A DNA stretch of 64,000 nt, from assembly GCF_015751785.1 (NCBI RefSeq), contig NZ_JADOTY010000001.1, forward strand, positions 3,906,001-3,970,000, read 5' to 3'. This DNA comes from Micromonospora vinacea (GTDB taxonomy: Bacteria; Actinomycetota; Actinomycetes; Mycobacteriales; Micromonosporaceae). Both the position numbers and the translations under genes were made by a program. Below are positions 43,010 to 51,512 of this stretch, one piece after another (position 1 is the stretch's first letter; each line of letters begins with the position of its first letter). The notes under the pieces were generated by a model. That model did not search any database. It was not told the origin of the DNA and saw nothing but the letters and a program-made list of their open reading frames with translations.

Positions 43010-44143
43010 ATGTCAGGGTGGCGGAGCCGGACGGCGGACGTGGCCCTGGTGCCCGCCGTGGGTCTGGTCGCCGTCGTGGGCCTGGTGGTGCAGTCGCGCG
43101 GCATCGACACCGTCGCCGAATGGGCGGCGCTGCTGGCGGTGCTGCTCTCCACCGGCGCGCTGTACGTCCGGCGGCGTCACCCGGTGCCGGTGGGCGTCGT
43201 GGCGCTGGCTGCCATCGGCGCGTACGGGGCGCTGCTGCACCGGCCCGGTCCGATCATGTTGGTGTTCGTCGTGGCGCTCTACACAGTCGTCGACGAGGGA
43301 TATCTCGCGGTCGCCATCGGGCTCGGTCTCGCCTCGGTGATCGCCTTCGCCGTGGCGGACAGCTACAACCGGTCCCCGAACACCATGAACGGGGCGACGC
43401 TGCTGCACGCCGGTTGGCTCGTCGCGGTCATCGTGGGTGTGACCCGCAATCGCCGCGCCTACCTCGCCGAGGCGCAGGCCCGAGCGGTCGTCGCCGAGCA
43501 GCGGATGGAGGAGGAGGCCCGGCGACGGGCCACCGAGGAGCGGCTGCGCATCGCCCGGGAGTTGCACGACGTGCTCGGCCACCACCTGTCGTTGATCAAC
43601 GTGCAGGCCAGCGCCGCGTTGCACCGACCCGACCCGGTCCGGTCCGAGCAGGCCCTCACCGCTATCAAACAGACCAGCAAGGAGACGTTGAGTGAGTTGC
43701 GCGCGACGCTGGGCGCGCTGCGGCAGACCCCGGCGGTCGTGCCCGTACCTGGTCTGAACCGCCTCGGTGATCTGATCAGGACGGCCGCTCGACCGGAGTT
43801 GGAGATCCGCACCGAGCTGGCCGAGACGCGGTCGCTGCCGCCGGAGGTCGACCTGGCGGTGTATCGGATCGTCCAGGAGGCGCTCACCAACGTGGCGCGT
43901 CACGCGCGTGCCACCACCGCTGTGGTCCGGGTCCGGCCCGATCACGACGACGTGCTCGTGGAGATCGAGGACGACGGCACCGGCCAGCCGGGTTCACCGG
44001 GCAGCGGGATCCTCGGGATGCGGGAGCGGGCGCGGGCACTCGGCGGTTCGTTGACCACTGGCGCGCAGCCGGCCGGGGGCTTCCGGGTCCGTGCCCGTCT
44101 GCCGATGCGACCCGACCCGGCGCCGGTGGGGGAGCAGCTGTGA
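43010..44143 (+). CDS. Sensor histidine kinase (HisKA_3 / NarL-type partner)
   Basis: A 377-residue membrane kinase. The first 145 residues contain several hydrophobic helices with short loops. A coiled stretch leads to the HisKA_3 motif ARELHDVLGHHLSLI (phospho-His near residue 186) and then an HATPase_c domain (VQEALTNVARHA, then GSGILGMRERARALGG). It phosphorylates the response regulator whose gene overlaps its stop. The signal is unknown. Confidence 0.9.
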   Translation: MSGWRSRTADVALVPAVGLVAVVGLVVQSRGIDTVAEWAALLAVLLSTGALYVRRRHPVPVGVVALAAIGAYGALLHRPGPIMLVFVVALYTVVDEGYLAVAIGLGLASVIAFAVADSYNRSPNTMNGATLLHAGWLVAVIVGVTRNRRAYLAEAQARAVVAEQRMEEEARRRATEERLRIARELHDVLGHHLSLINVQASAALHRPDPVRSEQALTAIKQTSKETLSELRATLGALRQTPAVVPVPGLNRLGDLIRTAARPELEIRTELAETRSLPPEVDLAVYRIVQEALTNVARHARATTAVVRVRPDHDDVLVEIEDDGTGQPGSPGSGILGMRERARALGGSLTTGAQPAGGFRVRARLPMRPDPAPVGEQL

Positions 44144-44802
44144 TCCGGCTGCTCATCGTCGACGACCAGACCCTGGTACGCGCCGGCTTCCGGTCCATCC
44201 TCGACGGTGAGGACGGCCTCGAGGTGGTCGGCGAGGCCGCCGATGGATTCGAGGCGGTGCGGCTGGCCCGGCAACTGCGACCGGACGTCGTGCTCATGGA
44301 CATCCGGATGCCCGGGCTCGACGGCCTGGCCGCCACCGGTGAGATCGTCGCGAACTCCGATGCTCGCGTCATCATTCTGACCACGTTCGACCTGGACGAC
44401 TACGTCTACGGCGCGCTGCGCGCCGGTGCCAGCGGGTTCCTGGTCAAGGACACCGAGCCGGCTGAGCTGATCCACGGAGTGCGGGTGGTGGCCCGGGGTG
44501 ACGCGCTGATCGCGCCGTCGATCACCCGACGGTTGATCGCCGAGTTCGCGGCCCGGGCCACGCATCCCGACCCTGGGCCGCGACTGAGCGTGCTCACCGA
44601 GCGGGAGCGTGAGGTGCTGACGCTTGTCGCCGCCGGCCTCTCCAACGACGAGATCGCGGCGCGGTTGGTGCTGAGCCCGGCGACCGCCAAGACACATGTC
44701 AGCCGGATCATGACCAAGGCCCAGGCCCGGGACCGGGCCCAGTTGGTGATCCTCGCCTATGAGTCCGGTCTGACCGTGCCTGGTTGGCTCGCTCGGTCCT
44801 GA
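44140..44802 (+). CDS. NarL/LuxR-type response regulator
   Basis: A 220-residue regulator with a receiver domain (acidic pair D8-D9, phospho-acceptor D54 in LMDIRMPG, conserved Lys in LVKD) and a C-terminal LuxR-type helix-turn-helix (LTEREREVLTLVAAGLSNDEI). It starts at GTG 44140, overlapping the kinase stop, so the pair forms one two-component system. Targets are not visible; the preceding ABC exporter is a candidate. Confidence 0.92.
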   Translation: MIRLLIVDDQTLVRAGFRSILDGEDGLEVVGEAADGFEAVRLARQLRPDVVLMDIRMPGLDGLAATGEIVANSDARVIILTTFDLDDYVYGALRAGASGFLVKDTEPAELIHGVRVVARGDALIAPSITRRLIAEFAARATHPDPGPRLSVLTEREREVLTLVAAGLSNDEIAARLVLSPATAKTHVSRIMTKAQARDRAQLVILAYESGLTVPGWLARS

Positions 44803-44901
44803 CCACCACCGTCGGCTGGTCGGCTGGAACGACCACCGGTGGGGCGGCCTCCGGATGGAACGAGATCAACCAGGCCGATCCCCATGCCGGAACCGGTCGG
44901 G

Positions 44902-45336
44902 TCAGCCCGCCAGGCGGCCGGTGCGGCGCGCGCGAACCAGGGCCAGCCCGCCGAGCACCACGCCGGCCAGTCCGACCGCCAGCGCCACATAGGCCCCGCC
45001 TCGCCCGTTGCCCGTGCCGATGCCACTGTCGGAGGTGACCACCACCAGCCCGCCGAGCGCCATGCTGATCAGCCCTGTCGCCAGGGCCAGGACGGCTCCG
45101 AGGCTTCCCGAGCCGGTACCGAGCCGACTGACGGGGCGGGCCAGAGCCAGCCCGCCGATGATGATGCCGACCAGCCCCAGCAGGACCGCAGCGCTGGCGC
45201 CGAAACGCCCGGAACTCATGGAGAGAGCAGCGGCGGCGGTCGGCTGGGCCGAGACGTGCGCGGCCGCCGGTGCGGCCAGCTCGATCCCTGCGAACGGGGC
45301 GGCTACGGCGGTGGCGAGCAGGTGACGGACGGACAT
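44902..45336 (-). CDS. DUF6223-type small membrane protein
   Basis: A 144-residue protein with a signal-like N-terminus followed by three hydrophobic segments rich in Gly, Leu and Ala, each with GGLAL/GGLVV-type cores and separated by Gly/Arg loops. This matches a family of actinobacterial proteins (DUF6223) with no known function. It is convergent with the response regulator gene. It probably lies in the cytoplasmic membrane. Confidence 0.68.
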   Translation of the reverse strand: MSVRHLLATAVAAPFAGIELAAPAAAHVSAQPTAAAALSMSSGRFGASAAVLLGLVGIIIGGLALARPVSRLGTGSGSLGAVLALATGLISMALGGLVVVTSDSGIGTGNGRGGAYVALAVGLAGVVLGGLALVRARRTGRLAG

Positions 45337-45644
45337 TGTGGATCTCCTCGGTCGCAGGACGGGTACAGGCGGCAGCGTATGTACCGGACTGCTCGTGGGT
45401 CGTCATGCCGGAGTTGCCAGTGGGCCTACCACCCGGGATGTACGCGCTCGGCACGTCGTACCGCCGCAGTTGTCTCCCCGGGCTCCCCAGGCCGTCGCCC
45501 GGCACCTGTCACCTATCGCCCGGGCCGGTCACGAATACGTCTTGACCTGCGGTTTTGTCGGATCCGAGCAGTGGTGTTCGGGGCCGGGGAGTGGTACGAC
45601 TGATACCTCGGACCGGGTGGTGCGGGGTCAGTTGGAGGTGGCGG
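45337..45644. other. 308-bp intergenic region
   Basis: The gap holds the promoter of the minus-strand DUF6223-type gene and the upstream region of the small plus-strand genes. TTGACC at 45542 is a weak -35 candidate. Reading frames through it in both directions are not supported by third-position G/C bias. I see nothing else. Confidence 0.4.
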
Positions 45645-45758
45645 ATGCGTCTCAGGAACACCACGCCCCGGCGCCGGCCCTTCGACCTCAGGGCCGCGGT
45701 GGTCCCGCCCCAGTGCGGGATCGGGTTCACGTCGTCGTCGCTGCCGAGACCCCAATGA
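45645..45758 (+). CDS. Putative small protein, 37 residues, Pro/Arg-rich
   Basis: ATG 45645 lies 6 bases after a good GGAGG site (45634-45638). Of the 37 coding triplets, 34 end in G or C, as in real genes of this genome. The stop overlaps the next start as ATGA (45755-45758), typical of translational coupling. The product is basic, starting MRLRNTTPRRRPFDL, with one cysteine in PPQCGIG; no family is recognised. Confidence 0.45.
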   Translation: MRLRNTTPRRRPFDLRAAVVPPQCGIGFTSSSLPRPQ

Positions 45759-46138
45759 CGGGCCCGGAAAACGCGGAGGAGATGGCGGCCGCCTACGCCC
45801 GCGGGCTCGACGCGGGCCGGATCGAGCAGCGTCTACAGGGGCATGATGAGCACCTGCGCAGGATCAACGGCTCGATCGACTCGATGACGCAGGCTCTCCG
45901 GGCTCTCACCGAGGAACTCCGCGGCAACGTCACCCTGCTCGGCGCCAACGTGACCGCGGGCCGCCGTGACGCCAGCGAGCGGGACAGGATCGCGGCGGTG
46001 CGGCTGGAGGAGGCGGGCATCGTCGAGTCCCAGCGGACGGTCCGGTGGACGGCATGGCAGCGCTGGTTCGCTGTCGTCGGCGCGATCATCCTGGTCGTGA
46101 ACTTCGGCCTGGGTCTCTACCTCGCGTTCGGCAGTTGA
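45755..46138 (+). CDS. Small coiled-coil membrane protein, hypothetical
   Basis: A 127-residue protein starting at ATG 45755. The N-terminal 85 residues are polar and helical, with a heptad-like pattern (HDEHLRRINGSIDSMTQAL), and a single transmembrane helix (about 105-123) lies at the C-terminus. It looks like a tail-anchored protein, with a size resembling small phage-type membrane proteins, but nothing phage-like is nearby. A longer frame to 45338 is rejected because its upstream part is not coding-like. It overlaps the convergent gene by 22 bases. Confidence 0.6.
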   Translation: MTGPENAEEMAAAYARGLDAGRIEQRLQGHDEHLRRINGSIDSMTQALRALTEELRGNVTLLGANVTAGRRDASERDRIAAVRLEEAGIVESQRTVRWTAWQRWFAVVGAIILVVNFGLGLYLAFGS

Positions 46139-46629
46139 TCTGGCGTTGGGGAGTAGTCGCCATCCGATCTGGGCTCCAGCACCACCACTGTGGTTTCCGA
46201 CGATCGCCGTGCGGCGTGGGCGTCGAAGTTCTTGTCGGCCTCGCGCCAGCGGGGCCACAGCCGTGACCGCTCGTCGTCGGTGGCGACGCGGCCGCGCACC
46301 AGCCGCCGTCCGTCGACCAGATCGACTGACGCGTCCGGTCGTGCCTGGAGGTTGAGCCACCAGGCGGGGGCGCCCTCACCCCAGCCGTTCATCGCCACGC
46401 CGACCAGGTTCGAGCCATCCTCGAAGTAGGCGATGATGACGCTGCGCTGCTGGCCGGTGCGGCGTCCGGTCGTGGTCAGCCGCAGGGTGCCCCAGCGGGT
46501 CTCGCGGGGTCGCCACAGCCCGGTTCGGCCGCCGGAGACCCGGTACAGGCCCCGGTGCACCGACCAGGCCAGCCGGATGAACCACCGCGGTGGGAGCCAC
46601 GGTGCCTTCGTTCCCTGAGCGTCCGACAT
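46117..46629 (-). CDS. Nitroreductase/quinone reductase family, deazaflavin (F420)-dependent type
   Basis: A 170-residue split-barrel protein of the Ddn-like family (LRLTTTGRRTGQQRSVIIAY, then MNGWGEGAPAWWLNLQARPDA). Such proteins use reduced F420 to reduce quinones or nitro compounds. ATG 46629 follows GGAGGAGG. It is a single gene whose 3' end overlaps that of the convergent membrane-protein gene. Confidence 0.82.
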   Translation of the reverse strand: MSDAQGTKAPWLPPRWFIRLAWSVHRGLYRVSGGRTGLWRPRETRWGTLRLTTTGRRTGQQRSVIIAYFEDGSNLVGVAMNGWGEGAPAWWLNLQARPDASVDLVDGRRLVRGRVATDDERSRLWPRWREADKNFDAHAARRSSETTVVVLEPRSDGDYSPTPDQLPNAR

Positions 46630-46808
46630 GACGACCTCCTCCACCGACCAACGCTGACGGCCCGGCGGGCTGCCGCCGCAGTTCCCCGCACCCACTGTGG
46701 ACCGTGATCCTCAAGTCTTCCGGTGGGAGCGCGACTCGCGTCCGGGTGTCCATGATTCGACCGAGGATCGAACCGATCGGTGGAAGCCCAGCTTCGGTGG
46801 CGGGCGGG

Positions 46809-47573
46809 CTACCGCTGCCAGGCGTCGATGGCGCGGACGCCGTCGCGCACGACCCGGTCCAGGATGGCGGGGTTGCCGCTGGCGCCCTCCCACCCCTGGT
46901 CGTCGAAGACCGTCACGGTGCTGTCGACCCGGGCCACGGCGATCTGGCTGGACGCGGTGCCGCCGGTGCGATCGCCGTTCAGGCTCGTCTCGGGCCAGGT
47001 CCGGGTCAGCAGCAGCGCCTCGTCGCCGACCCCGGGCAGCGCCTGACTCTTGACCGTGACGCGGTATCCGGACTGGTCGTACGAGGGGCACGCCTGCACT
47101 GCGGTGCGGAGACGGCCCAGGTAACCCGAAGCGCCGTCGCCGTCGAAGGTGAAGATGGTCTGGTGGATCATCCCCTGCGGCACGTTGCTGGATGGCTCGC
47201 CGGCCTTCTGGTAGGTGACGGTCATCGCGGCGCTCGCGGTGACCTGCCGGCCGCCGGTGCCGAACTCGTTGCCACACAGCTTCGGCAGGGCCTCCTCGAC
47301 GGGCGTCGTCCGTCGGGGAGACTTCCGCAGCTCGGCGGGCAACTCGACGAAGGCCGAGGTCGGGATGGTCACCGGGGTGCTCGCGCTCGGAGATGGTGGG
47401 TCTGTCGGGGGCGCTGACGCCGACGGGGCGGCCGGCGCGGTGGTCGCCGGGGCCGAGCCGGGCGGATCCTCGGTGGTGGTGCAGGCAGCGGCGAGCGTGA
47501 TGGCGCCGACCAGTGGGAGCAGCGCGAGCGCGCGTCGCGTACGGGTCACCGGCAGTGGTGTGTATCGGCTCAT
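46809..47573 (-). CDS. Lipoprotein, hypothetical
   Basis: A 254-residue lipoprotein: signal peptide with lipobox LAAAC, then a Thr/Pro/Ala/Ser-rich spacer of about 45 residues and a globular C-terminal domain with three cysteines and the segment GVGDEALLL, which recalls PknH-type sensor domains. ATG 47573 is the most likely start; upstream frame is Arg-rich and not signal-like. It should sit on the outer face of the membrane. The function is unknown. Confidence 0.68.
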   Translation of the reverse strand: MSRYTPLPVTRTRRALALLPLVGAITLAAACTTTEDPPGSAPATTAPAAPSASAPPTDPPSPSASTPVTIPTSAFVELPAELRKSPRRTTPVEEALPKLCGNEFGTGGRQVTASAAMTVTYQKAGEPSSNVPQGMIHQTIFTFDGDGASGYLGRLRTAVQACPSYDQSGYRVTVKSQALPGVGDEALLLTRTWPETSLNGDRTGGTASSQIAVARVDSTVTVFDDQGWEGASGNPAILDRVVRDGVRAIDAWQR

Positions 47574-47688
47574 CGTCACCCCTCGTCTCTCCCTTGGCAG
47601 TTCCCTGCCCGATGTCCAACGAAACGACCACGCCTCGGGCATCGACCGGACCACCGGAATCGATGTGTCGTCGCGTCGGCCGGGGCGC

Positions 47689-47694
47689 TAGGCT
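47689..47694 (+). promoter_or_regulatory. TAGGCT -10 box of a leaderless leader-peptide transcript
   Basis: TAGGCT ends 7 bases before the ATG at 47702, the same distance as at the kinase gene. It implies that argS mRNA begins at or near 47702, which puts the short reading frame and the hairpin inside its 5' leader. Confidence 0.5.
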
Positions 47695-47701
47695 GTCCCG
47701 C

Positions 47702-47794
47702 ATGACCAGCGTGATCGCTCTGTGCACCGGACTGGCGTCTGACGTCCAGGTCGGTGCGGGGCGACGCCGGCGATCCGTCGCCCGCCCGCGCTGA
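47702..47794 (+). CDS. Possible argS leader peptide, 30 residues, Arg-rich end
   Basis: The frame begins at the expected transcription start and ends in GRRRRSVARPR, with six Arg codons in the last ten sense codons, four of them consecutive and using CGA, CGC, CGG, CGA. It is followed by a hairpin and then by argS 121 bases after its stop. This fits attenuation in response to charged tRNA-Arg. Arg runs also arise by chance in GC-rich DNA, so the call is tentative. Confidence 0.4.
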   Translation: MTSVIALCTGLASDVQVGAGRRRRSVARPR

Positions 47795-47805
47795 CCTGTT
47801 TCCTG

Positions 47806-47831
47806 CGACCGGCGGATCGAGCCGCCGGTCG
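47806..47831 (+). terminator. Hairpin in the argS leader (possible attenuator)
   Basis: A 10-bp perfect stem (47806-47815 with 47822-47831) and the loop ATCGAG lie 11 bases after the leader-peptide stop. A competing 7-bp hairpin covers the Arg codons (GGGCGAC pairing with GTCGCCC, about 47758-47782). There is no T-tract. Confidence 0.45.
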
Positions 47832-47914
47832 TTCGCTGGTCGTCCTCGGTCCGCCCGTATCTCCCCGTCAACGGCTCGCGTGACAGCGCGGGTCCGAGCG
47901 AGATCGGCGTACCC

Positions 47915-49633
47915 ATGGATCTTGAAAAGTTGTTGTCCGACCGGCTGGCGCCGGCGTTCGCGGCGGTGGCCGGCGGCCCGGTCGACCCGCTCGTGCGGCG
48001 GTCTCCACGTGCGGACTTCCAGTCCGACGCGGCGCTGGCGCTGGCCCGGCGGCTCGGCCGCCCGCCGCGGGACGTCGCCGCCGCGGTGCTGGCGCACGCG
48101 GTGCTCGACGACATCTGCGTGTCGGCGGAGGTCTCCGGGCCGGGTTTCCTCAACCTGACAGTTGCCGACCGGGCACTGGCCGACATGGTCTCCGGGCTGG
48201 CTGGCGACGCCCGGCTCGGCGTGCCGTCGGCTGCCGCACCGCAGACCGTGGTGGTCGACTATTCGGCACCGAACGTGGCGAAGGAGATGCATGTTGGGCA
48301 TCTTCGCGGCACCGTGATCGGTGACGCGGCGGTACGGCTGCTGGACTGGCTCGGGCACCGGGTGGTGCGGGTCAACCACCTGGGCGACTGGGGGACGCCG
48401 TTCGGCATGTTGATCGAGCACCTGGCCGACGTCGGCGAAGCCGGAGCGGCGCACGAGTTGTCGATGGGCGACCTGGACGCCTTCTACCGAGCGGCCCGGG
48501 CGAAGTTCGACGCTGACGAGGCGTTCCGGGAACGGTCGCGGCTGCGGGTGGTCGCGTTGCAGGGCGGCGACGAGCGGACCCGGCGGTTGTGGCGGCTGCT
48601 GGTGACGCAGTCGGAGCGGTACTTCCTGACCGTCTACGACCTGCTCGACGTGACCTTGTCCGAGGGCGACTTCCGGGGCGAGAGCGCCTACAACGACAGG
48701 CTCGCGAGCGTCGTCGACGACCTGGACCGGCTGGGGCTGCTGCTGCCCAGCGGTGGGGCCGACTGTGTCTTCCCGCCCGGGTTCACCGGCCGGGACGGCG
48801 AGCCGTTGCCGCTGATCGTGCGCAAGAGCGACGGTGGGTACGGCTACCCGGCCACCGATCTGGCCGCGCTGCGGCAGCGCGTCGACGAGCTGGGCGCTAC
48901 CCGGCTGTTGTACGTCGTCGGCCTACCGCAGCGGCAGCACTTCGCGATGGTGTTCGCCGTCGCCGAGGCGGCCGGCTGGCTCAACCCGCCGGCCCGGGCC
49001 GAGCATCTGGGCTTCGGCTCCATCCTCGGTGCCGACGGGCGGATGCTGCGCAGCCGGGCCGGTGAGTCGGTGAAGCTTGTCGGGCTGTTGGAGGAGGCGG
49101 TCGCCCGTGCCACCGACCTGGCCCGGAGCAGGAACCCGGATCTGGACGCCGGGACCGCCGACGAGATCGGCCGCGCGGTGGGCATCGGTGCCATCAAGTA
49201 CGCCGACCTGTCCGTCGACCGGACCACTGACTACGTCCTGGACTGGGAGCGGATGTTGGCGCTGGACGGCAACACCGCGCCCTACCTCCAGTACGCGTAC
49301 GCCCGGATCCGGTCGGTGCTGCGGCGGGCTGGGACGGCCGCGCGGCCGGACGCGCCCATCGTTGTCGCGCAGCCGGCGGAGCGGGCGCTCGCGGTCGAGC
49401 TGCTCGGCTTCGCCGCGGTGGTCGGCGAGGTGGAGCGGAGTCTCGAGTTTCATCAGCTCGCCGGGTACCTGCACCGGCTCGCGACCGCATTCAACGCCTT
49501 CTACGAGCGCTGCCCGGTGTTGCGTGCTCCGGACGAGCTGCGGGAGAGCCGGCTGCTGCTGGCCGAGCTGACCGCCCGGACCCTGCGGCAGGGGCTGCAC
49601 CTGCTCGGCATCCGCACGCTGGAGCGGATGTGA
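47915..49633 (+). CDS. argS: Arginyl-tRNA synthetase
   Basis: A 572-residue class I synthetase that charges tRNA-Arg in the cytoplasm. Order: ArgRS-type N-terminal domain (about 1-105), catalytic Rossmann domain with HVGH at 126-129 in SAPNVAKEMHVGHLRG, a KMSKS-loop region altered to GRMLRSRAG as usual for many ArgRS, and a DALR anticodon-binding domain (QYAYARIRSVLRRAG onward). Length is normal. Start: ATG 47915; no strong ribosome-binding site is seen. Its possible attenuator is listed separately. Confidence 0.95.
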   Translation: MDLEKLLSDRLAPAFAAVAGGPVDPLVRRSPRADFQSDAALALARRLGRPPRDVAAAVLAHAVLDDICVSAEVSGPGFLNLTVADRALADMVSGLAGDARLGVPSAAAPQTVVVDYSAPNVAKEMHVGHLRGTVIGDAAVRLLDWLGHRVVRVNHLGDWGTPFGMLIEHLADVGEAGAAHELSMGDLDAFYRAARAKFDADEAFRERSRLRVVALQGGDERTRRLWRLLVTQSERYFLTVYDLLDVTLSEGDFRGESAYNDRLASVVDDLDRLGLLLPSGGADCVFPPGFTGRDGEPLPLIVRKSDGGYGYPATDLAALRQRVDELGATRLLYVVGLPQRQHFAMVFAVAEAAGWLNPPARAEHLGFGSILGADGRMLRSRAGESVKLVGLLEEAVARATDLARSRNPDLDAGTADEIGRAVGIGAIKYADLSVDRTTDYVLDWERMLALDGNTAPYLQYAYARIRSVLRRAGTAARPDAPIVVAQPAERALAVELLGFAAVVGEVERSLEFHQLAGYLHRLATAFNAFYERCPVLRAPDELRESRLLLAELTARTLRQGLHLLGIRTLERM

Positions 49634-49654
49634 CGAGCCCGCCTGCCGGCCCGG

Positions 49655-50026
49655 TCAGCGGGCCCTCTTCGTGGCCCGCTTCCGGGGCGGCGTCAACAGG
49701 TCGGCAATCTGCGCGATGGCGGCGGGCACCAGGCGGTAGTACGCCCAGACCCCACGCTTGTCGCGTTCGAGTAGGCCGGCCTCGGTGAGGATCCGAAGGT
49801 GATGACTCACCGTCGGCTGGGAGAGGTTGAGCGCCGAGGTGAGGTCACTCACGGACGCCTCACCTTCCGGCGCCGACTGGATCAGGCTGAGCAACCGGAG
49901 TCGCGCCGGATCGGCGAAGGCCTTCAGCACCCCCGCTAGCCGTTCGGCATCGGCCCGCTTGATGGGATCGCCGGTGAGCGGCGAGATCGCAGGCATGGCA
50001 GTTTTCGCAGTTCCCACGCCTGCCAT
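49655..50026 (-). CDS. ArsR-family winged-helix regulator
   Basis: A 123-residue regulator: LAGVLKAFADPARLRLLSLIQ, then VSDLTSALNLSQPTVSHHLRILTEAGLLERDKRG, is the ArsR helix-turn-helix (spanning about 35-95). ATG 50026 is preferred; ATG 49996 is possible, and the longer frame to 50173 is not coding-like. No cysteine metal site is visible, so it may sense something other than a soft metal. No obvious target gene adjoins it. Confidence 0.82.
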   Translation of the reverse strand: MAGVGTAKTAMPAISPLTGDPIKRADAERLAGVLKAFADPARLRLLSLIQSAPEGEASVSDLTSALNLSQPTVSHHLRILTEAGLLERDKRGVWAYYRLVPAAIAQIADLLTPPRKRATKRAR

Positions 50027-50139
50027 AGTGACACCAACACCATCAATAAACCGGCAGATCCGGCACCAGTCCTCCGATGGCGTCCGGATGGCGCGACGGA
50101 ACCGCCGAACGTGAGTCGAACGTCGACGTCCGTGGTGGC

Positions 50140-50184
50140 CACAGGGGCCGTGTGGAGCTTCGGGAAGCTCCACACGGCCCTGTG
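50140..50184 (-). terminator. Long hairpin after the xylanase gene
   Basis: A 16-bp perfect stem (50146-50161 with 50164-50179), extended by five more pairs across a one-base bulge, begins directly after the xylanase stop. The left arm starts at 50140 and the right arm ends at 50184. This is among the strongest hairpins in the window. Confidence 0.8.
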
Positions 50185-50186
50185 CG

Positions 50187-51380
50187 TCAGCGGCGCGGTT
50201 TGGGTGCGATGCGGGGCAGGACGTACGGCGGCCCGGCGAAGATCAGATCGGACTTCAACTCCTGGTACGCCCGCTTGGGCTGGTAGTTCTCGTCGTAGAT
50301 GGTGGCCAGGCCCTCCGGCGGGTCGTCGAACCAGCCCGGCACCCACGAATGGTTGTCACTGAAACCCCAGACTGTGTACGACAGGCAGCTCCGCACGGCG
50401 AGGCACGCCTTCATCAGCACGCTGAAGTTGGCGGCCGACGCCTGTAGCCGGGGGTTGATCTCCTCCGAGTTGCCCGCCTGCACGCCCTCTGTCAGCTGGC
50501 TGCGGACGTCGACCTCGGTGAACGCGGTAGCGACGCCGAGCCCGGCGAACTTCTTCAGCGCGGCGGTCACCTGGAGGGTGTCGAAGTTGCCGTACTGGGT
50601 GCCCAGATGGCCCTGGGAGCCGACGCCGTCGATCGGCACACCCTGGGCGCGCAGGCTCTTGGTCATGTCGTACACGAACTGGGTCTTGTCGTCCGCCGGG
50701 TTACCCGAGCCAAACGCCTCGATGTTGTAGTCGTTGTAGAACAGCAGGGCCTTGGGGTCGGCGGCCCGCGCCCAGCGGAAGGCGTCGGCGATGTAGCCGG
50801 GCCCGAGGTTCTGCGCCCAGAAGCCCTTGTAATGCAGGGTCGACGGGGTGTCCCACGGGTCACTGACCGCCTCGTTGACCACGTCCCACTGCCAGATCTT
50901 GCCCTTGTAGCGGTTGACGACAGTGGTGATGTGCTTGCGCAGCAGCTCGCGCAACTCCTGCTTGCTGATGGAACCGTCGGCGACGCCGCTGGTCAACCAG
51001 GCGGGCAACTGGTTGTGCCAGACCAGCACGTGGCCGCGCACGCTCTGCCGGTTGCGCTTGGCGAACTCGACGAACTGGTCGGCCGGTGCCCAGTTGTAGG
51101 TGCCGCGGGTCGGCTCCAGGCTCTCCCACTTCATCACGTTCTCGGCGGTGACCGACGCGAACTCGGTGGAGGCCAGCTTGCGGTACTGCGGGTCGCTGGC
51201 GTCGTTGAGGGCATCCATGCTCACCGCGGTGCCGACGTGCAGGCCGTGGCGCAGGCCGAGGGTGCCGAGGCTCTGCGTCGTGGGGTCGTACGGCCGACTC
51301 GCGGTGGCCGGCACCGTGTTCAGCGTTGCGACGGTCGCGACGGCGACCAGGCCGACTGTCGACCACTGTCTCAACTTCAT
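50187..51380 (-). CDS. Secreted GH10 endo-1,4-beta-xylanase
   Basis: A 397-residue exported TIM-barrel enzyme that cleaves xylan internally. The signal peptide ends near ATASR (28). The acid/base is E170 in WDVVNEA and the nucleophile E289 in FTEVDVR; the substrate-binding WHNQLPAW stretch is present. There is no carbohydrate-binding module, so this is the single-domain form. ATG 51380 follows GGAAGG; an in-frame ATG at 51404 would place eight residues in front of the signal. Its upstream region carries a CGAAA-N-TTTCG palindrome. Confidence 0.95.
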   Translation of the reverse strand: MKLRQWSTVGLVAVATVATLNTVPATASRPYDPTTQSLGTLGLRHGLHVGTAVSMDALNDASDPQYRKLASTEFASVTAENVMKWESLEPTRGTYNWAPADQFVEFAKRNRQSVRGHVLVWHNQLPAWLTSGVADGSISKQELRELLRKHITTVVNRYKGKIWQWDVVNEAVSDPWDTPSTLHYKGFWAQNLGPGYIADAFRWARAADPKALLFYNDYNIEAFGSGNPADDKTQFVYDMTKSLRAQGVPIDGVGSQGHLGTQYGNFDTLQVTAALKKFAGLGVATAFTEVDVRSQLTEGVQAGNSEEINPRLQASAANFSVLMKACLAVRSCLSYTVWGFSDNHSWVPGWFDDPPEGLATIYDENYQPKRAYQELKSDLIFAGPPYVLPRIAPKPRR

Positions 51381-51512
51381 GTGCCTTCCCTTCCAGACGA
51401 TCAATAGACAAATGTCGATCTAGGAGGTGAGGGTCCGGTGTTGACGGACGGAGGTGCGGGTGGGGTCGGGTGCTGCCGGTAGTTCCGGCCGGAAACCGGA
51501 AACTTGTTCGAA

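Noticed and set aside
45338..45754. N-terminal extension of the 127-residue membrane protein
   Set aside because: The extended part has poor third-position bias and low-complexity sequence, and it overlaps the better-supported 37-residue frame.
49655..50173. Longer form of the ArsR regulator starting at 50173
   Set aside because: The extra N-terminal residues are Arg/His-rich, not conserved-looking, and reach into the xylanase terminator hairpin.
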